Positions 1 through 8,342 of a stretch of 64,000 nucleotides of DNA are shown here, piece after piece; the stretch's first letter is position 1; each line of letters begins with the position of its first letter. Below the pieces are notes generated by a model. The model saw only the letters and a program-made list of their open reading frames with translations. It ran no database searches and was not told the origin of the DNA. The stretch covers positions 62,001 through 126,000 of the forward strand of contig NZ_SSNL01000003.1 of assembly GCF_007004735.1 (NCBI RefSeq). Reading direction: 5' to 3'. This DNA comes from Salinigranum halophilum (lineage in GTDB: Archaea; Halobacteriota; Halobacteria; Halobacteriales; Haloferacaceae). A program made the translations under genes and the position numbers.

Positions 1-587
1 GGTCGCGACTCGTACCCCACCGAGGGGAGTTCCTCGCGGGCGAGCATGTGGACCTTCCGCTGGTCTAACCCCCCGACGGCGAGGTCGAGGTCGAGGTACT
101 CGATGTCGAGCGCCTGCATCAGCGGGTAGACCATCTGCGACACCTTCGCGTGCTCGCCCCGCTGGATCTCCGCCATCGCCCGCTGGGCCCGTGCAACCGT
201 CGTCTCCAGTTCGAGCGCGTGCAGGTCGAGGACGTACTCCTCGTCGAGCTGGTACTCCGAGCCGAGGACGAACTCCGTCTGCGCCTCGTCGAGGCCGTAC
301 GCGATGAACTGCTGTTTCATCTTCTCCGCCGTGGCGCGGATCTCCTCGAACGTCCCCTTGTCGTTGAGGTACGCGTGGACGTCGGCGAGCAGGATGACGA
401 CCTCGAAGCCTTCCTCCTGGAGGTCGATGAGTTTGTTCGCCGTCAGCATGTGGCCGATGTGGAGGACGCCGGAGGGTTCGTATCCGACGTACGCCCGCTT
501 TCCGTCGGGGTCATCGCTCAGCGCACGTACCTCCTCCTCGGTGACCACCTCGGACGTGTTCCGGGTGATCCGTTCGTAGGCGTCCAT
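1..587 (-). CDS. tyrS: tyrosyl-tRNA synthetase, N-terminal part (runs off the left edge)
   Basis: Charges tRNA-Tyr with tyrosine in the cytoplasm. About 195 residues are visible, starting MDAYERITRN. The class I signature is clear: the stretch YVGYEPSGVLHIGHML places the HIGH box at residues 43-46, and the Rossmann region with VVILLADVHAYLNDKG follows, as in archaeal TyrRS. The 3' part, including the expected KMSKS-like loop, lies outside the window. The ATG at 587 is chosen because the reading frame gives the conserved archaeal N-terminus directly. It is transcribed leftward, away from the small membrane protein at 718. Family assignment is secure; only completeness is missing. Confidence 0.93.
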   Translation of the reverse strand, partial: MDAYERITRNTSEVVTEEEVRALSDDPDGKRAYVGYEPSGVLHIGHMLTANKLIDLQEEGFEVVILLADVHAYLNDKGTFEEIRATAEKMKQQFIAYGLDEAQTEFVLGSEYQLDEEYVLDLHALELETTVARAQRAMAEIQRGEHAKVSQMVYPLMQALDIEYLDLDLAVGGLDQRKVHMLAREELPSVGYESR

Positions 588-717
588 ACGCGTGGGGAAT
601 CGACGATACGGGATATGACTTCTGGAACCGCTCGCACGCGGCGCTCCTCCACGTTCGCTCCGTGACCGCCGCAACCGACAGTCTGATTCGCGCTCCGCCG
701 TACCTCATCACGAGACG

Positions 718-1020
718 ATGGCTTCGCTCCGCTCCCCCCTCGCCCTGTTCGTCGGCTTCTTCGTCTTCGTCAGCATCCCGCTCGTCGCCATGTGGGTCTC
801 CGTCGGCGACCCGGCCCTCCTCCTCCCGCTGCTCGGTTTCGTCGTCTACTTCCTCGTCGCGCACGTCGTCGTCCCCGGGTGGGTCTACCTCGACGCCAAG
901 AGCGCGAGGAACGACTACGCCGTCGCCTGGACCGTCCTGAGCTTCTTCGTCCCGCTCGTCGGGGCACTGGTCTACCTGTTGCTCGTGCGCAGCCGCCGGG
1001 ACGTGGCGTCGAGCGGCTAG
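718..1020 (+). CDS. small three-helix membrane protein
   Basis: A 100-residue hydrophobic protein with membrane helices at about residues 8-27, 32-52 and 68-90 and a basic C-terminal tail (RSRRDVASSG), which suggests a cytoplasmic C-terminus. The second half (VYLDAKSARNDYAVAWTVLSFF then VPLVGALVYLL, in two pieces) resembles the short PLDc_N-type membrane domain of many prokaryotic small membrane proteins. That resemblance is from memory and weak. It stands alone between tyrS, which is divergent, and the hypothetical gene at 1124. No function can be assigned. Confidence 0.7.
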   Translation: MASLRSPLALFVGFFVFVSIPLVAMWVSVGDPALLLPLLGFVVYFLVAHVVVPGWVYLDAKSARNDYAVAWTVLSFFVPLVGALVYLLLVRSRRDVASSG

Positions 1021-1123
1021 CCGAACCACGGCCTGACGCATCGTGTACGCTCCGCACTGTCCGTTCCTCCTGTAGATATCTTCATCATCGTTCGTGTCGT
1101 TCGAAGTATCGGTGAACTACACT

Positions 1124-1594
1124 ATGACAACGAAAGCTGCAGAGAGTGGCGACGCGCTCGCACGGTACTTCGGCCTCCGCGGCAAGTATCTAGCGCAGTT
1201 GAGCGAACACGGCTTCCTCGCCCAGAACGGGCGGATCAGCGCCGCAGTGCTCGGGAGCGTCTTCCAGCCGGCCCCGGGCGGGGAAGCGGAGTGGGAGAAA
1301 CACTGCCGCGAACACCCGCGCGACCCGCTCTGTCTCCTCGGCGCCCGTGCCGATATCCGACTCGACGAACTGTTCGAGATACGTGACGACTACCTCAACG
1401 CCATCACGGAAGCCGGACTGACCGACGTCCAGCGCGGCGTCTCGGACATGGTCGCGAGCGGCGTCGGTGTCGGCGTCGCCGTCGGCGGGAACGCCGGACT
1501 CGTCTCCCCCGACCAGCCGAACGCCGACGACATCATCAACAACCCGATAATCGGGCCGCGGGCGCGCGAGTTCGCCGTCCGGATGATGTTCTGA
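1124..1594 (+). CDS. hypothetical haloarchaeal protein
   Basis: A soluble 156-residue protein that I do not recognise. The ATG at 1124 (MTTKAAESGD) is preferred over an in-frame GTG at 1094, because the extra ten residues look non-coding. It contains a Cys pair in CREHPRDPLC near residues 56-65, a charged helical middle (LDELFEIRDDYLNAI) and a Gly/Val-rich stretch (VASGVGVGVAVGG). The C-terminus is short and hydrophobic (FAVRMMF). Base composition matches its neighbours. It is followed by a strong hairpin and T-tract. It may be a lineage-specific protein; function unknown. Confidence 0.6.
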   Translation: MTTKAAESGDALARYFGLRGKYLAQLSEHGFLAQNGRISAAVLGSVFQPAPGGEAEWEKHCREHPRDPLCLLGARADIRLDELFEIRDDYLNAITEAGLTDVQRGVSDMVASGVGVGVAVGGNAGLVSPDQPNADDIINNPIIGPRAREFAVRMMF

Positions 1595-1625
1595 TACCGT
1601 CGGCTGTAAGCTGGCGAACGGGTTC

Positions 1626-1652
1626 GGCACCCCGGGTGCCCGACGGGTTTTT
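1626..1652 (+). terminator. hairpin plus T-tract terminator
   Basis: GGCACC-CCG-GGTGCC forms a perfect 6-bp stem (1626-1640), followed seven bases later by a run of five T (1648-1652). It lies between convergent genes ending at 1594 and 1746 and would end transcription of the + strand gene. Confidence 0.6.
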
Positions 1653-1745
1653 CGACGATGTCACGACCGACAGTGTGGGCGTCGCTCTCGGCCGACGCCG
1701 GATTTCATTGTCGTGTCGGGGCGTATCGCGCCACCGACCCACGCG

Positions 1746-3725
1746 TTACTCTCTGCTTTCCGCCCGGGACTCCGCGCGGTGTTCGGAGATGATCTGGTCG
1801 ACCATGCTCGACTTCTGCTCCTTCCGCCGCTCCTCCGCCCGTACTTCCCAGTCGTCGATGGCCGCCCCGACCTCCGACTCGCGGGCGACGGCCAACTCGT
1901 CCACCTCCTGGATGGTCACGTCCTCTACGGGCGCGACGGGGACACCGTGGTCGAACAACACCTGGTCGGCCACCTGCGAGAGGCCCCCTCGGCGAATGAC
2001 GACGCGGGGTTCGAGGTCGGCGAGTCGCTCGGCCGTCGACCGGCCCGCGCCGGAGGCGTCTCTCAGGTAGACCACGTCGCCCGCGGCGATGCCGTACTGC
2101 TCGACCGTCTGCTCGATGGCGTCGCGGGTGAACTGCTCGACCACCTTCACGGGGACGAGGTTCTTCTCCGTGTTGACGTCCGCGAAGTTCGAGTGGTCGA
2201 GCTTCCACAGCGCCTTCAGCCGCTCGAGCTTCCCGTCGAGTTCCTCGCTCCGCGCTCGCTCCTGTGAGAGTTCGCGTTCGAGCCGGCTCTTCTCGCGCTC
2301 CAGCCGGGAGACCTCCTGGCGCTCGCGCGCCTTCCGCCGCTCCTCGCGTCGCGCATCCGAGAGTTCCTCGCGGTACTCCTCGATGGTGGCCTCCTTCTCT
2401 TCGACGGTCGCTTCGAGGTCTTCGACCTGCGACTCCAGCCGTGCGGCCCGGTCGCGCAGTCGGCGGAGCTCTCTTTCCTCCTCCGTGAGTTCGCGCTCTT
2501 GATGCTCGTGGGTCTCTTCTTCTTCGTTCTCGTCTTCGGTGAGGTCGCGCAGGACGCTCTCGACGCTCTCGTCGTTGCCGAGGACGCGCGAGATGACGAG
2601 CCCTCGCTCGACGTTCGGTGGGACCTTCCGTGAGATGCGCTCGAACTGGTCCTCGTGGTCGTCGAACGCGAACAGTGCCGCCGCCAGCGCGTCCCGCTCG
2701 TGGTCGTTGTCGTACTCGACCGCTCGGGTGCGGTGGAGCTTCTCGTCGACCGGGAGGTCTTTCGGTGGTGTCCACCCGGCGGCGTCGAAGCTCCGCCGGA
2801 ACTTCTCGACGGTCTCGGGAATCGGCGTCACGTCCGCCGCGACGAGCAGCGGCCGGCCCCGCTCGATGAGCCACTCGATGACGCCCGCGGTGTCTTCGGT
2901 CCGTGTGGAGAAGACGTCAAGGACCGAGCCGTCCAGCCCCACGACCGCGGCGGCCGTCGTCGTCCCCGGGTCGATGCCGACGATGACGTAGTCGCGGCGC
3001 TTCACCAGCGGTTCGAACTCGATGCCGTCGCGCCGTTCTCGTTCGACTTCGACCCTGGTGTCGCCCGAGCGTCGCGAGGAGACCGGAATGTCACCGGGGG
3101 GAGCCTCGACGGTGAAGACGGCGTTGGCGTAGCCGCCGTACTTCTCGGTGACGTCCCGTTCGTACGCCAGCCCCGCCTCTTTCAGCTTGGACTCGACCTG
3201 CCGCGTGGTTCGCTTCACCGAGCCGTGGATACGCCGCGTGTAGCGGTCGGCGCTCCATCCGCCCTTCCCCGTCGAGCGTCCGCGCGAGACTTTGACAGTG
3301 GTGGTGTTCTCGAACGCCGACACCTCGTAGCCGACGTTCGCCGCGGCCAGTCGAGCCGCCGCTTCGGCCTCCTTCATCGGCTTCTTCCCGTAGGGGACGC
3401 CGTGTCTCGACGCCACCCGTGAGAGGGGCTCGGGGCGCTCGGCACCGGTCACCTGGACGAGCTTCGTCCCGGACGGGAGTGCCCGCAGGAACCGGACCAG
3501 GTCGTCCTTGTCGGCCGCGAGCTCGTACATGTTGTCGGTGGCGACGATGGCGGGGGTCTCCCGCTCGATGAGCCGCCGGAGCTTGCGGTGCGACACGACA
3601 TCGCGGTCGACCTGCTCGCCGTCGAAGGCGACGACGGCGTACGACGGCGTGTCCCCACGGACGTCACCGCTCTGGATGTCGACGCCGAACACGAGCGAGT
3701 CGAGCGCGCTCGTCCTGTCGTTCAC
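1746..3725 (-). CDS. DUF460 family protein (RNase H-like fold with coiled coil)
   Basis: A 659-residue archaeal protein of the DUF460 family. It has two acidic signature motifs of the RNase H/actin-like type: FGVDIQSGD near residues 13-21 and VGIDPGTTTAA near 249-259. A Lys/Arg-rich segment around 145-175 may bind nucleic acid. A long charged coiled coil runs from about 405 to 530 (repeated LE/RE/EE heptads). The conserved C-terminal domain includes VPVKVVEQFTRDAI and VVYLRDASGAG. The second motif resembles the catalytic Asp motif of Holliday-junction resolvase-like folds. The family is uncharacterised as far as I know, so a role in nucleic-acid processing is inference. A TATA box at 3747-3754 lies about 25 nt upstream of the ATG, indicating a leaderless transcript. 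Confidence 0.9.
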   Translation of the reverse strand: MNDRTSALDSLVFGVDIQSGDVRGDTPSYAVVAFDGEQVDRDVVSHRKLRRLIERETPAIVATDNMYELAADKDDLVRFLRALPSGTKLVQVTGAERPEPLSRVASRHGVPYGKKPMKEAEAAARLAAANVGYEVSAFENTTTVKVSRGRSTGKGGWSADRYTRRIHGSVKRTTRQVESKLKEAGLAYERDVTEKYGGYANAVFTVEAPPGDIPVSSRRSGDTRVEVERERRDGIEFEPLVKRRDYVIVGIDPGTTTAAAVVGLDGSVLDVFSTRTEDTAGVIEWLIERGRPLLVAADVTPIPETVEKFRRSFDAAGWTPPKDLPVDEKLHRTRAVEYDNDHERDALAAALFAFDDHEDQFERISRKVPPNVERGLVISRVLGNDESVESVLRDLTEDENEEEETHEHQERELTEEERELRRLRDRAARLESQVEDLEATVEEKEATIEEYREELSDARREERRKARERQEVSRLEREKSRLERELSQERARSEELDGKLERLKALWKLDHSNFADVNTEKNLVPVKVVEQFTRDAIEQTVEQYGIAAGDVVYLRDASGAGRSTAERLADLEPRVVIRRGGLSQVADQVLFDHGVPVAPVEDVTIQEVDELAVARESEVGAAIDDWEVRAEERRKEQKSSMVDQIISEHRAESRAESRE

Positions 3726-3746
3726 ACCCGCGATAGGGACGGTACG

Positions 3747-3754
3747 AATATATA
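3747..3754 (-). promoter_or_regulatory. TATA box of the DUF460 gene
   Basis: The minus-strand TATATATT lies about 25 nt upstream of the ATG at 3725, the standard spacing for a leaderless haloarchaeal transcript. Confidence 0.6.
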
Positions 3755-3807
3755 CTCCACGCCGCGGCCGGAATCGACACCAGCGACGCTGACTTTCACG
3801 ACCGAAG

Positions 3808-3828
3808 TTTCTATACTATCGAATTCGA
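3808..3828 (+). promoter_or_regulatory. TATA-like element and overlapping palindrome upstream of the HxlR gene
   Basis: A TATA-like stretch (TTTCTATACTAT, 3808-3819) is followed at once by the perfect 10-bp palindrome TCGAATTCGA (3819-3828), about 30 nt before the ATG at 3857. The palindrome sits where a dimeric winged-helix repressor could block transcription, which suggests autoregulation. This is inference from position only. Confidence 0.45.
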
Positions 3829-3856
3829 AGCCAGAGACGAAACGGAGGCTCATCAG

Positions 3857-4177
3857 ATGACAACGTGTTCACGAAGCCGCTGTGTCTGTCCCGACGGTGA
3901 CCTGATGGACGTGCTCGCGAGCCGGTACACGATGCAGCTCGTCTGTATCGTCGACGCCCACGGCACCGTCCGATTCTCCGAACTCGAGTCACACCTGCCC
4001 GACGCGAGTACGTCGACGCTGTCCACTCGACTGACTCGTCTCGTCGAGGCGGGGATTCTCGACCGACAGAAGTACGACGAGGTGCCGCCGCGCGTCGAGT
4101 ACGAACTCACGCGTGACGGCCGCGGCCTCGCCCGCCGCACCCGTTCGCTCCTCTCGTGGGTCGACCGTCACGACTGA
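3857..4177 (+). CDS. HxlR-family winged helix transcriptional regulator
   Basis: A 106-residue DNA-binding protein. It begins with a Cys-rich tip (TTCSRSRCVCPDGDL), then a winged helix-turn-helix covering most of the chain. Recognition-helix region: FSELESHLPDASTSTLSTRL; wing: DRQKYDEVPPRVEYELT. These are typical of HxlR (MarR-like) regulators, which bind as dimers and often respond to electrophiles or redox signals through an N-terminal Cys. Three Cys within the first ten residues make redox sensing plausible here. It is divergent from the DUF460 gene and convergent with rnz; the target is unknown beyond possible autoregulation. Confidence 0.88.
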   Translation: MTTCSRSRCVCPDGDLMDVLASRYTMQLVCIVDAHGTVRFSELESHLPDASTSTLSTRLTRLVEAGILDRQKYDEVPPRVEYELTRDGRGLARRTRSLLSWVDRHD

Positions 4178-4184
4178 ACCGCGC

Positions 4185-5111
4185 TCACTCGTCGGGGTAA
4201 GTGACCTCGACCTCGAGGCCGTCGTGGGCGACGAACGACTCACCGTCGAACGCCCGTGCGGCCTCCGAGGCGATTTCGGAGGCGTCACCCGCATAGCGCG
4301 AGGAGATGTGGGTCAGTGCGAGGCGTCGCACCCCCACCTGCTGGGCGAGTTCGCCCGCCTCTCTCCCGGTCGTGTGGCCCGTCGAACGGGCCCGGGCGGC
4401 CTCGTCGCTCGCGAAGGTCGCCTCGTGGATGAGGAGGTCGGCGTCCTGGGCGACCTCGGCCGTCGAGTTCACCGGCCGCGTGTCGCCGGTGTACACCAGC
4501 TTCCGTCCGGGTCGTGGCTCGCCGACGACCTGTTCGGGTTCGACGACGCGCCCGTCGTCGAGTTCGACGGCCTCCCCATCGTGGAGTCGGCCGAACTTCG
4601 GGCCGACAGGCACCCCGAGTTCCTCGGCGCGCTCGCGGTCGAACCGCCCGCGACGGTCGTCTTCGACCAGCGCCCAGCCCACAGAGCGTGTGCGGTGTTC
4701 GGTTCTGAACGCCCGTACTTCGAAGTCCTCGCCGTCGAGGGCGACGTTCCCCGGTGAGACCTCGTTCACCCGAATCGGGAACCCGGGCTGGTGCCCACCG
4801 GCGTGCAGCAACGACTCGACGTGTTTGCGTGACCCCGGCGGCGCGTGGATCGCCAGCGGCTCCTCCCGGTCGTTGAAATCCCACGTCTGGACCAGTCCTG
4901 GAATCCCGAGGACGTGGTCGCCGTGGAGGTGCGTGACGAAGAGGTGTGAGACCGAAAAGCCGGTCCCGAAGCGCATCATCTGGCGTTGGGTGCCCTCACC
5001 GCAGTCGAAGAGGTACCGCTCGCCCTCTCGGTTGCAGAAGACGGCCGAGGGGGCTCGCTCGGTCGTCGGCACGGCCCCGCTCGTCCCGAGAAACGTCACG
5101 CGCATCGACAT
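4185..5111 (-). CDS. rnz: ribonuclease Z (tRNA 3' endonuclease)
   Basis: A metallo-beta-lactamase-fold endonuclease that removes 3' trailers from pre-tRNA. The 308 residues match the short RNase Z length. Visible features are the N-terminal VTFLGTSGAVPTTERAPSA, the zinc motif HLHGDH at residues 61-66, the flexible-arm (exosite) region in the middle, a later Asp/His ligand region (VYTGDTRP, LLIHEATF) and a C-terminal His motif (LTHISSRY). An ATG six bases downstream (5105) is an alternative start. The 3' end faces the HxlR gene seven bases away. Confidence 0.95.
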   Translation of the reverse strand: MSMRVTFLGTSGAVPTTERAPSAVFCNREGERYLFDCGEGTQRQMMRFGTGFSVSHLFVTHLHGDHVLGIPGLVQTWDFNDREEPLAIHAPPGSRKHVESLLHAGGHQPGFPIRVNEVSPGNVALDGEDFEVRAFRTEHRTRSVGWALVEDDRRGRFDRERAEELGVPVGPKFGRLHDGEAVELDDGRVVEPEQVVGEPRPGRKLVYTGDTRPVNSTAEVAQDADLLIHEATFASDEAARARSTGHTTGREAGELAQQVGVRRLALTHISSRYAGDASEIASEAARAFDGESFVAHDGLEVEVTYPDE

Positions 5112-5154
5112 TCACTCTCTCTCATTCAGGCGGCGGTAAACGGCTGTCGAATCG

Positions 5155-6057
5155 CTACGCTCGTCTGTGCCCTCGCTCGCGTCGGTACTCGACCTCGTTC
5201 ACCCGCCCGCGCCACGCGTGGAGGTCACCGTCGTCGAGATGCCACACGACCTCACCTTCTGTTGGCACGCGCCTCCCGTCTCGCTCCTCGTACTCGCGCC
5301 ACAGGCCCGTCCACGGCGTCGGCTCGAACCCATCTCCCACTGCTCGATATCGGCGCTCCGTATGAACGCGTTCGACGACCGTCTCGCCCCCGTCGCCGTC
5401 GGCAGTCGAGAAGTGAAAGGTCAACGACGCCGTCGTTTTGCCGGCCTCGAGGGTCGCTCTGGCGGTCTGCTCGTCGATTCCCTCCCACGACACGCCGTTC
5501 TCGGGGCGGAGCGCCGCCGGGTACCAGACCGCCTCCGCGAGATACCGCTGGAGGGCGGCTTCGGTCAGTTCTGGACTTCCCGTCTCGCCACCGAGCGAGA
5601 GCGCGCCGAACAGCGCGACGCGAGCCGACCCCTCCCCACCGACGAAGGCGTCGCGGACGCGAACCGACACGAAGGGCGCGAACGTCACCGTCGCGTTCCA
5701 GACGAACCCCGGGGAGTGGACCGTCGCGTGGTGCGTCGCGGTAAACGGCTTCCACGGACTCTCGCGACCGCCGACGCGAAGTGTTCCCTCCTGTTCGATA
5801 CGAACTGACCGCGGTCGGTGTGGGTCGCCGGAGAACGCTGTCTCGAAGTACTGCTGAACGGGCTCTGGGAGGTCGACACGGGCGTCCGTCCCGTCTCGTC
5901 TCTGCTCATTCGCGGCTCCCTCATCGAGCAGTCGGTCGACGACCCGTTCTGTCGCTCGTGTCTCTCGGTGTCTCGCCAGACCGACGAGGCCCAGAACGGT
6001 GACGAGGACAGCGAGCAGCAGCGAGCGACGCGTGAGAACACGGTCGAGCATACCCAT
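5155..6057 (-). CDS. membrane-anchored DUF6544/DUF6920-like protein
   Basis: A 300-residue protein with an N-terminal hydrophobic segment (residues about 11-27, LTRRSLLLAVLVTVLGLVGL) acting as signal anchor, then a globular domain. The body has conserved features I associate with DUF6544/DUF6920 proteins: PVQQYFETAF, VRIEQEGTLR, WKPFTATHHA, then ALQRYLAEAVWYPAAL and a C-terminal DGRRVPTEGEVVWHL. The assignment is from pattern memory and has moderate certainty. The fold probably binds a hydrophobic ligand or lipid in a LolA-like way, but that is speculative. It lies 43 bases upstream of rnz on the same strand and might be co-transcribed. Confidence 0.7.
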   Translation of the reverse strand: MGMLDRVLTRRSLLLAVLVTVLGLVGLARHRETRATERVVDRLLDEGAANEQRRDGTDARVDLPEPVQQYFETAFSGDPHRPRSVRIEQEGTLRVGGRESPWKPFTATHHATVHSPGFVWNATVTFAPFVSVRVRDAFVGGEGSARVALFGALSLGGETGSPELTEAALQRYLAEAVWYPAALRPENGVSWEGIDEQTARATLEAGKTTASLTFHFSTADGDGGETVVERVHTERRYRAVGDGFEPTPWTGLWREYEERDGRRVPTEGEVVWHLDDGDLHAWRGRVNEVEYRRERGHRRA

Positions 6058-6146
6058 ATCAGGGGTTCTCTCTCGCCGCGGGCATCAAACTCAGTATTTC
6101 GCATCACTGCCTCAATCCTTTTCTCGCTCGCAGTCGCCCTCTTCGT

Positions 6147-6557
6147 ATGCGTCCTCTTCGGTCCCGGCACCGCAACCGGGCGACGGGCATCGCCTCGTTG
6201 CTCGTCCTCGGGGTCGGTCTCACCGCGCTGTTCCTCGGATTCGACTGGTTCTGGGTCGTGTTCGCCGTCGGCTTCGCTGTCGTCGTTCCCATCGTGAGCA
6301 TACTCGCGGGTGAGGACGAATCGGAGACCGACGAGTTCCCGACCCCTCCGTCGGAACCAACCACCGACGACCCGCTCGAGACCCTCCGTCGGCGGTACGC
6401 CGCGGGTGAACTCACGGAAGAACAGTTCGAGCGCAAACTCGAGGCGCTCTTAGAGACCGAGACCATGGAGGCCGTCGAAGACCGCGCTCGGCGTCGCGGT
6501 CGGACTCCCGCAGACGACTCCGTGGACGACCCGGAAACGGAGCGCGAGACGAGCTGA
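6147..6557 (+). CDS. SHOCT-domain membrane protein
   Basis: A 136-residue protein with two N-terminal membrane helices (about 14-31 and 33-52), an acidic linker rich in Pro, Thr and Glu, and a C-terminal SHOCT helix pair (DPLETLRRRYAAGELTEEQF at about 75-94). SHOCT domains are short C-terminal modules found in many prokaryotic membrane proteins and are thought to mediate oligomerisation. The tail is highly charged, as in halophile proteins. It lies 54 bases upstream of rfcC. Function unknown. Confidence 0.8.
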   Translation: MRPLRSRHRNRATGIASLLVLGVGLTALFLGFDWFWVVFAVGFAVVVPIVSILAGEDESETDEFPTPPSEPTTDDPLETLRRRYAAGELTEEQFERKLEALLETETMEAVEDRARRRGRTPADDSVDDPETERETS

Positions 6558-6610
6558 CTGCGGACCCCTTGACCGACCGATTCTTAGCCCCTGACCGACA
6601 CGTACGGGGT

Positions 6611-7675
6611 ATGGACGCGCCGCTCTGGACAGAGACACACGCGCCGGCGCTCTCGGAACTCCCCCAACCGGAGGTCCGCGACCGACTCCGGCGGACCGTC
6701 GACGAACCTATGAACCTCGTGCTACAGGGGCCGCCGGGCGTCGGTAAGACGGCTGCCGTTCGGGCACTCGCACGCGAGACACACGACGACCCCGACACCG
6801 ACCTCGTCGAACTCAACGTCGCCGACTTCTTCGACCGCTCGAAGAAACAGATTCGCGAGGACCCGCGCTTCGAACACTTCCTGCAGGGACAGACGGAGTT
6901 CTCGAAGCAGTACCGCCGGGGGAGCGGGTCGAACAAGTACAAGCGCGACTGGTCGAAACGCGACATGCTCCGGCACGTCATCCAGGAGTACGCGGGCTAC
7001 TCACCGACCAGCGGTGAGTACAAGACCATCTTGCTCGATAACGCCGAAGCCATCCGCGAGGACTTCCAGCACGCGCTCCGTCGCGTGATGGAACGGAACC
7101 ACCAGACGACGCAGTTCGTCATCGCCACCCGCCAGCCCTCCCGACTCATCCCGCCCATCCGCTCGCGCTGTTTCGTCGTCCCCGTCCGCAAGCCGACGAC
7201 GGACGAACTCCGCGACGTGCTGGAACACGTCGTCGAGGCCGAGGACGTCGCGTACGACGCCGCCGGCTTAGAGTTCATCGCGGGCTACGCCAACGGGAAC
7301 GTCCGTCGCGCCGTGCTGAGCGCACAGACGACGGCCACCGAGGCTGGAGAGATAACCATGGACGCCGCCCACCGCGCTATCAAGGAGGCCGGCCGCGACG
7401 ACGAACTCAAGGAGATCCTCGCAGACGCACGCGCCGGCGACTACCGCGACGCCCGGAAAGCCCTCGGGACGCTCCTCGACGACGAGGGGTACGAGGGCGG
7501 CGACCTGCTCCAGGCGCTCCTCAGCGTGGCCCGTCGGAGCGACATCGGCGGCGACGACCTCGCCCGCCTCCACCGCATCGCCGGCGAGGTCGACCACGAC
7601 CTCGTCACCGGGACGGACGACCGCCTCCATCTGACGCATCTCCTCACCGCCTGGGGAGCGGAGGCCCACGCGTGA
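6611..7675 (+). CDS. rfcC: replication factor C small subunit paralogue (clamp loader)
   Basis: An AAA+ clamp-loader subunit that helps place PCNA on DNA. Start at 6611 (MDAPLWTETHAP) is the point where homology to RFC begins. Visible motifs: Walker A GPPGVGKTA (about 39-47), sensor 1 region QFVIATRQPSRLIPPIRSRC with the SRC arginine finger, and the sensor 2/lid domain. The Walker B position reads LLDNAEAI, where the usual LDEAD Glu is Asn. A stretch at about 90-125 (KQYRRGSGSNKYKRDWSKRD) is a lineage-specific insertion. The 354-residue length fits. The second small subunit is at 56214. Its stop overlaps the start of the next gene by four bases, implying translational coupling. Confidence 0.92.
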   Translation: MDAPLWTETHAPALSELPQPEVRDRLRRTVDEPMNLVLQGPPGVGKTAAVRALARETHDDPDTDLVELNVADFFDRSKKQIREDPRFEHFLQGQTEFSKQYRRGSGSNKYKRDWSKRDMLRHVIQEYAGYSPTSGEYKTILLDNAEAIREDFQHALRRVMERNHQTTQFVIATRQPSRLIPPIRSRCFVVPVRKPTTDELRDVLEHVVEAEDVAYDAAGLEFIAGYANGNVRRAVLSAQTTATEAGEITMDAAHRAIKEAGRDDELKEILADARAGDYRDARKALGTLLDDEGYEGGDLLQALLSVARRSDIGGDDLARLHRIAGEVDHDLVTGTDDRLHLTHLLTAWGAEAHA

Positions 7676-8277
7676 ACTTCGCACCCGGCGCCCGCAAGTG
7701 GGCGCTCCCGCCGCTCGTCGGCGCGATGATTTTCGCGTTCCTCCTCCCACCGCTGGCCGTCGTCCTCCTCGGGTTCGGCCTGTTCGCCCTCTGGAACTTC
7801 CGCGACCCCGAACGCTACCCACCGACCGTGGGTATCGTCGCGCCCGCCGACGGGACGGTGTCGGTCGTGCGCGAAGAGGACGACCAGTTCCGCGTCGGCG
7901 TCTACATGAGCCCACTCGACGTCCACGTCGTCCGCGCGCCGAAGAAGGGCTACGTCGACGGCGTCGACCACTCCCCGGGCGCGAACAAGCCGGCGTTCTC
8001 GAAGGACTCCGAGAAGAACGAGCGCGTCGACGTCGACTTCGGGCTCTTCGAGGTGTCGCTCATCGCGGGCTGGTTCGCCCGTCGCATCGCGCCGTACGTC
8101 CACGACGGCGACTCGGTCGCCAAGGGCGACCGCCTCGGTCACATCGCGTTCGGCTCCCGCGCGGACGTCCTCCTCCCACCCTCCATCGACCGCGACCACC
8201 TCCTCGTCGAGGAGGGTGATTCGGTCAGAGCCGGCGAGACGGTCATCGCCGAGGTCCCGGACGACGACGACGTCTGA
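7672..8277 (+). CDS. archaetidylserine decarboxylase-like protein (PSD family)
   Basis: A 201-residue pyruvoyl-dependent phosphatidylserine-decarboxylase-family protein. It begins with a membrane segment (about 12-37, LVGAMIFAFLLPPLAVVLLG), then the conserved IVAPADGTVSVV, FRVGVYMSPLDVHVVRAP and the self-cleavage region GHIAFGSRADVLLP (about 162-175), whose Ser would become the pyruvoyl group. This short form matches the archaeal type that makes archaetidylethanolamine from archaetidylserine and is associated with archaeosortase lipid-attachment systems. The GTG start is embedded in the rfcC stop (GTGA overlap). A partner synthase is not in the window. Confidence 0.88.
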   Translation: MNFAPGARKWALPPLVGAMIFAFLLPPLAVVLLGFGLFALWNFRDPERYPPTVGIVAPADGTVSVVREEDDQFRVGVYMSPLDVHVVRAPKKGYVDGVDHSPGANKPAFSKDSEKNERVDVDFGLFEVSLIAGWFARRIAPYVHDGDSVAKGDRLGHIAFGSRADVLLPPSIDRDHLLVEEGDSVRAGETVIAEVPDDDDV

Positions 8278-8342
8278 GCGGGCTGAGCTTCCTCTCTCGA
8301 ACTCGACCACACGCTCGCTGGGCTCTCTCCCCCCGGCCGGGC

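Noticed and set aside
1705-2874. 389-codon frame overlapping the DUF460 gene on the same strand
   Set aside because: Arg/Gly/Ala-rich product typical of a shifted frame through a GC-rich gene.
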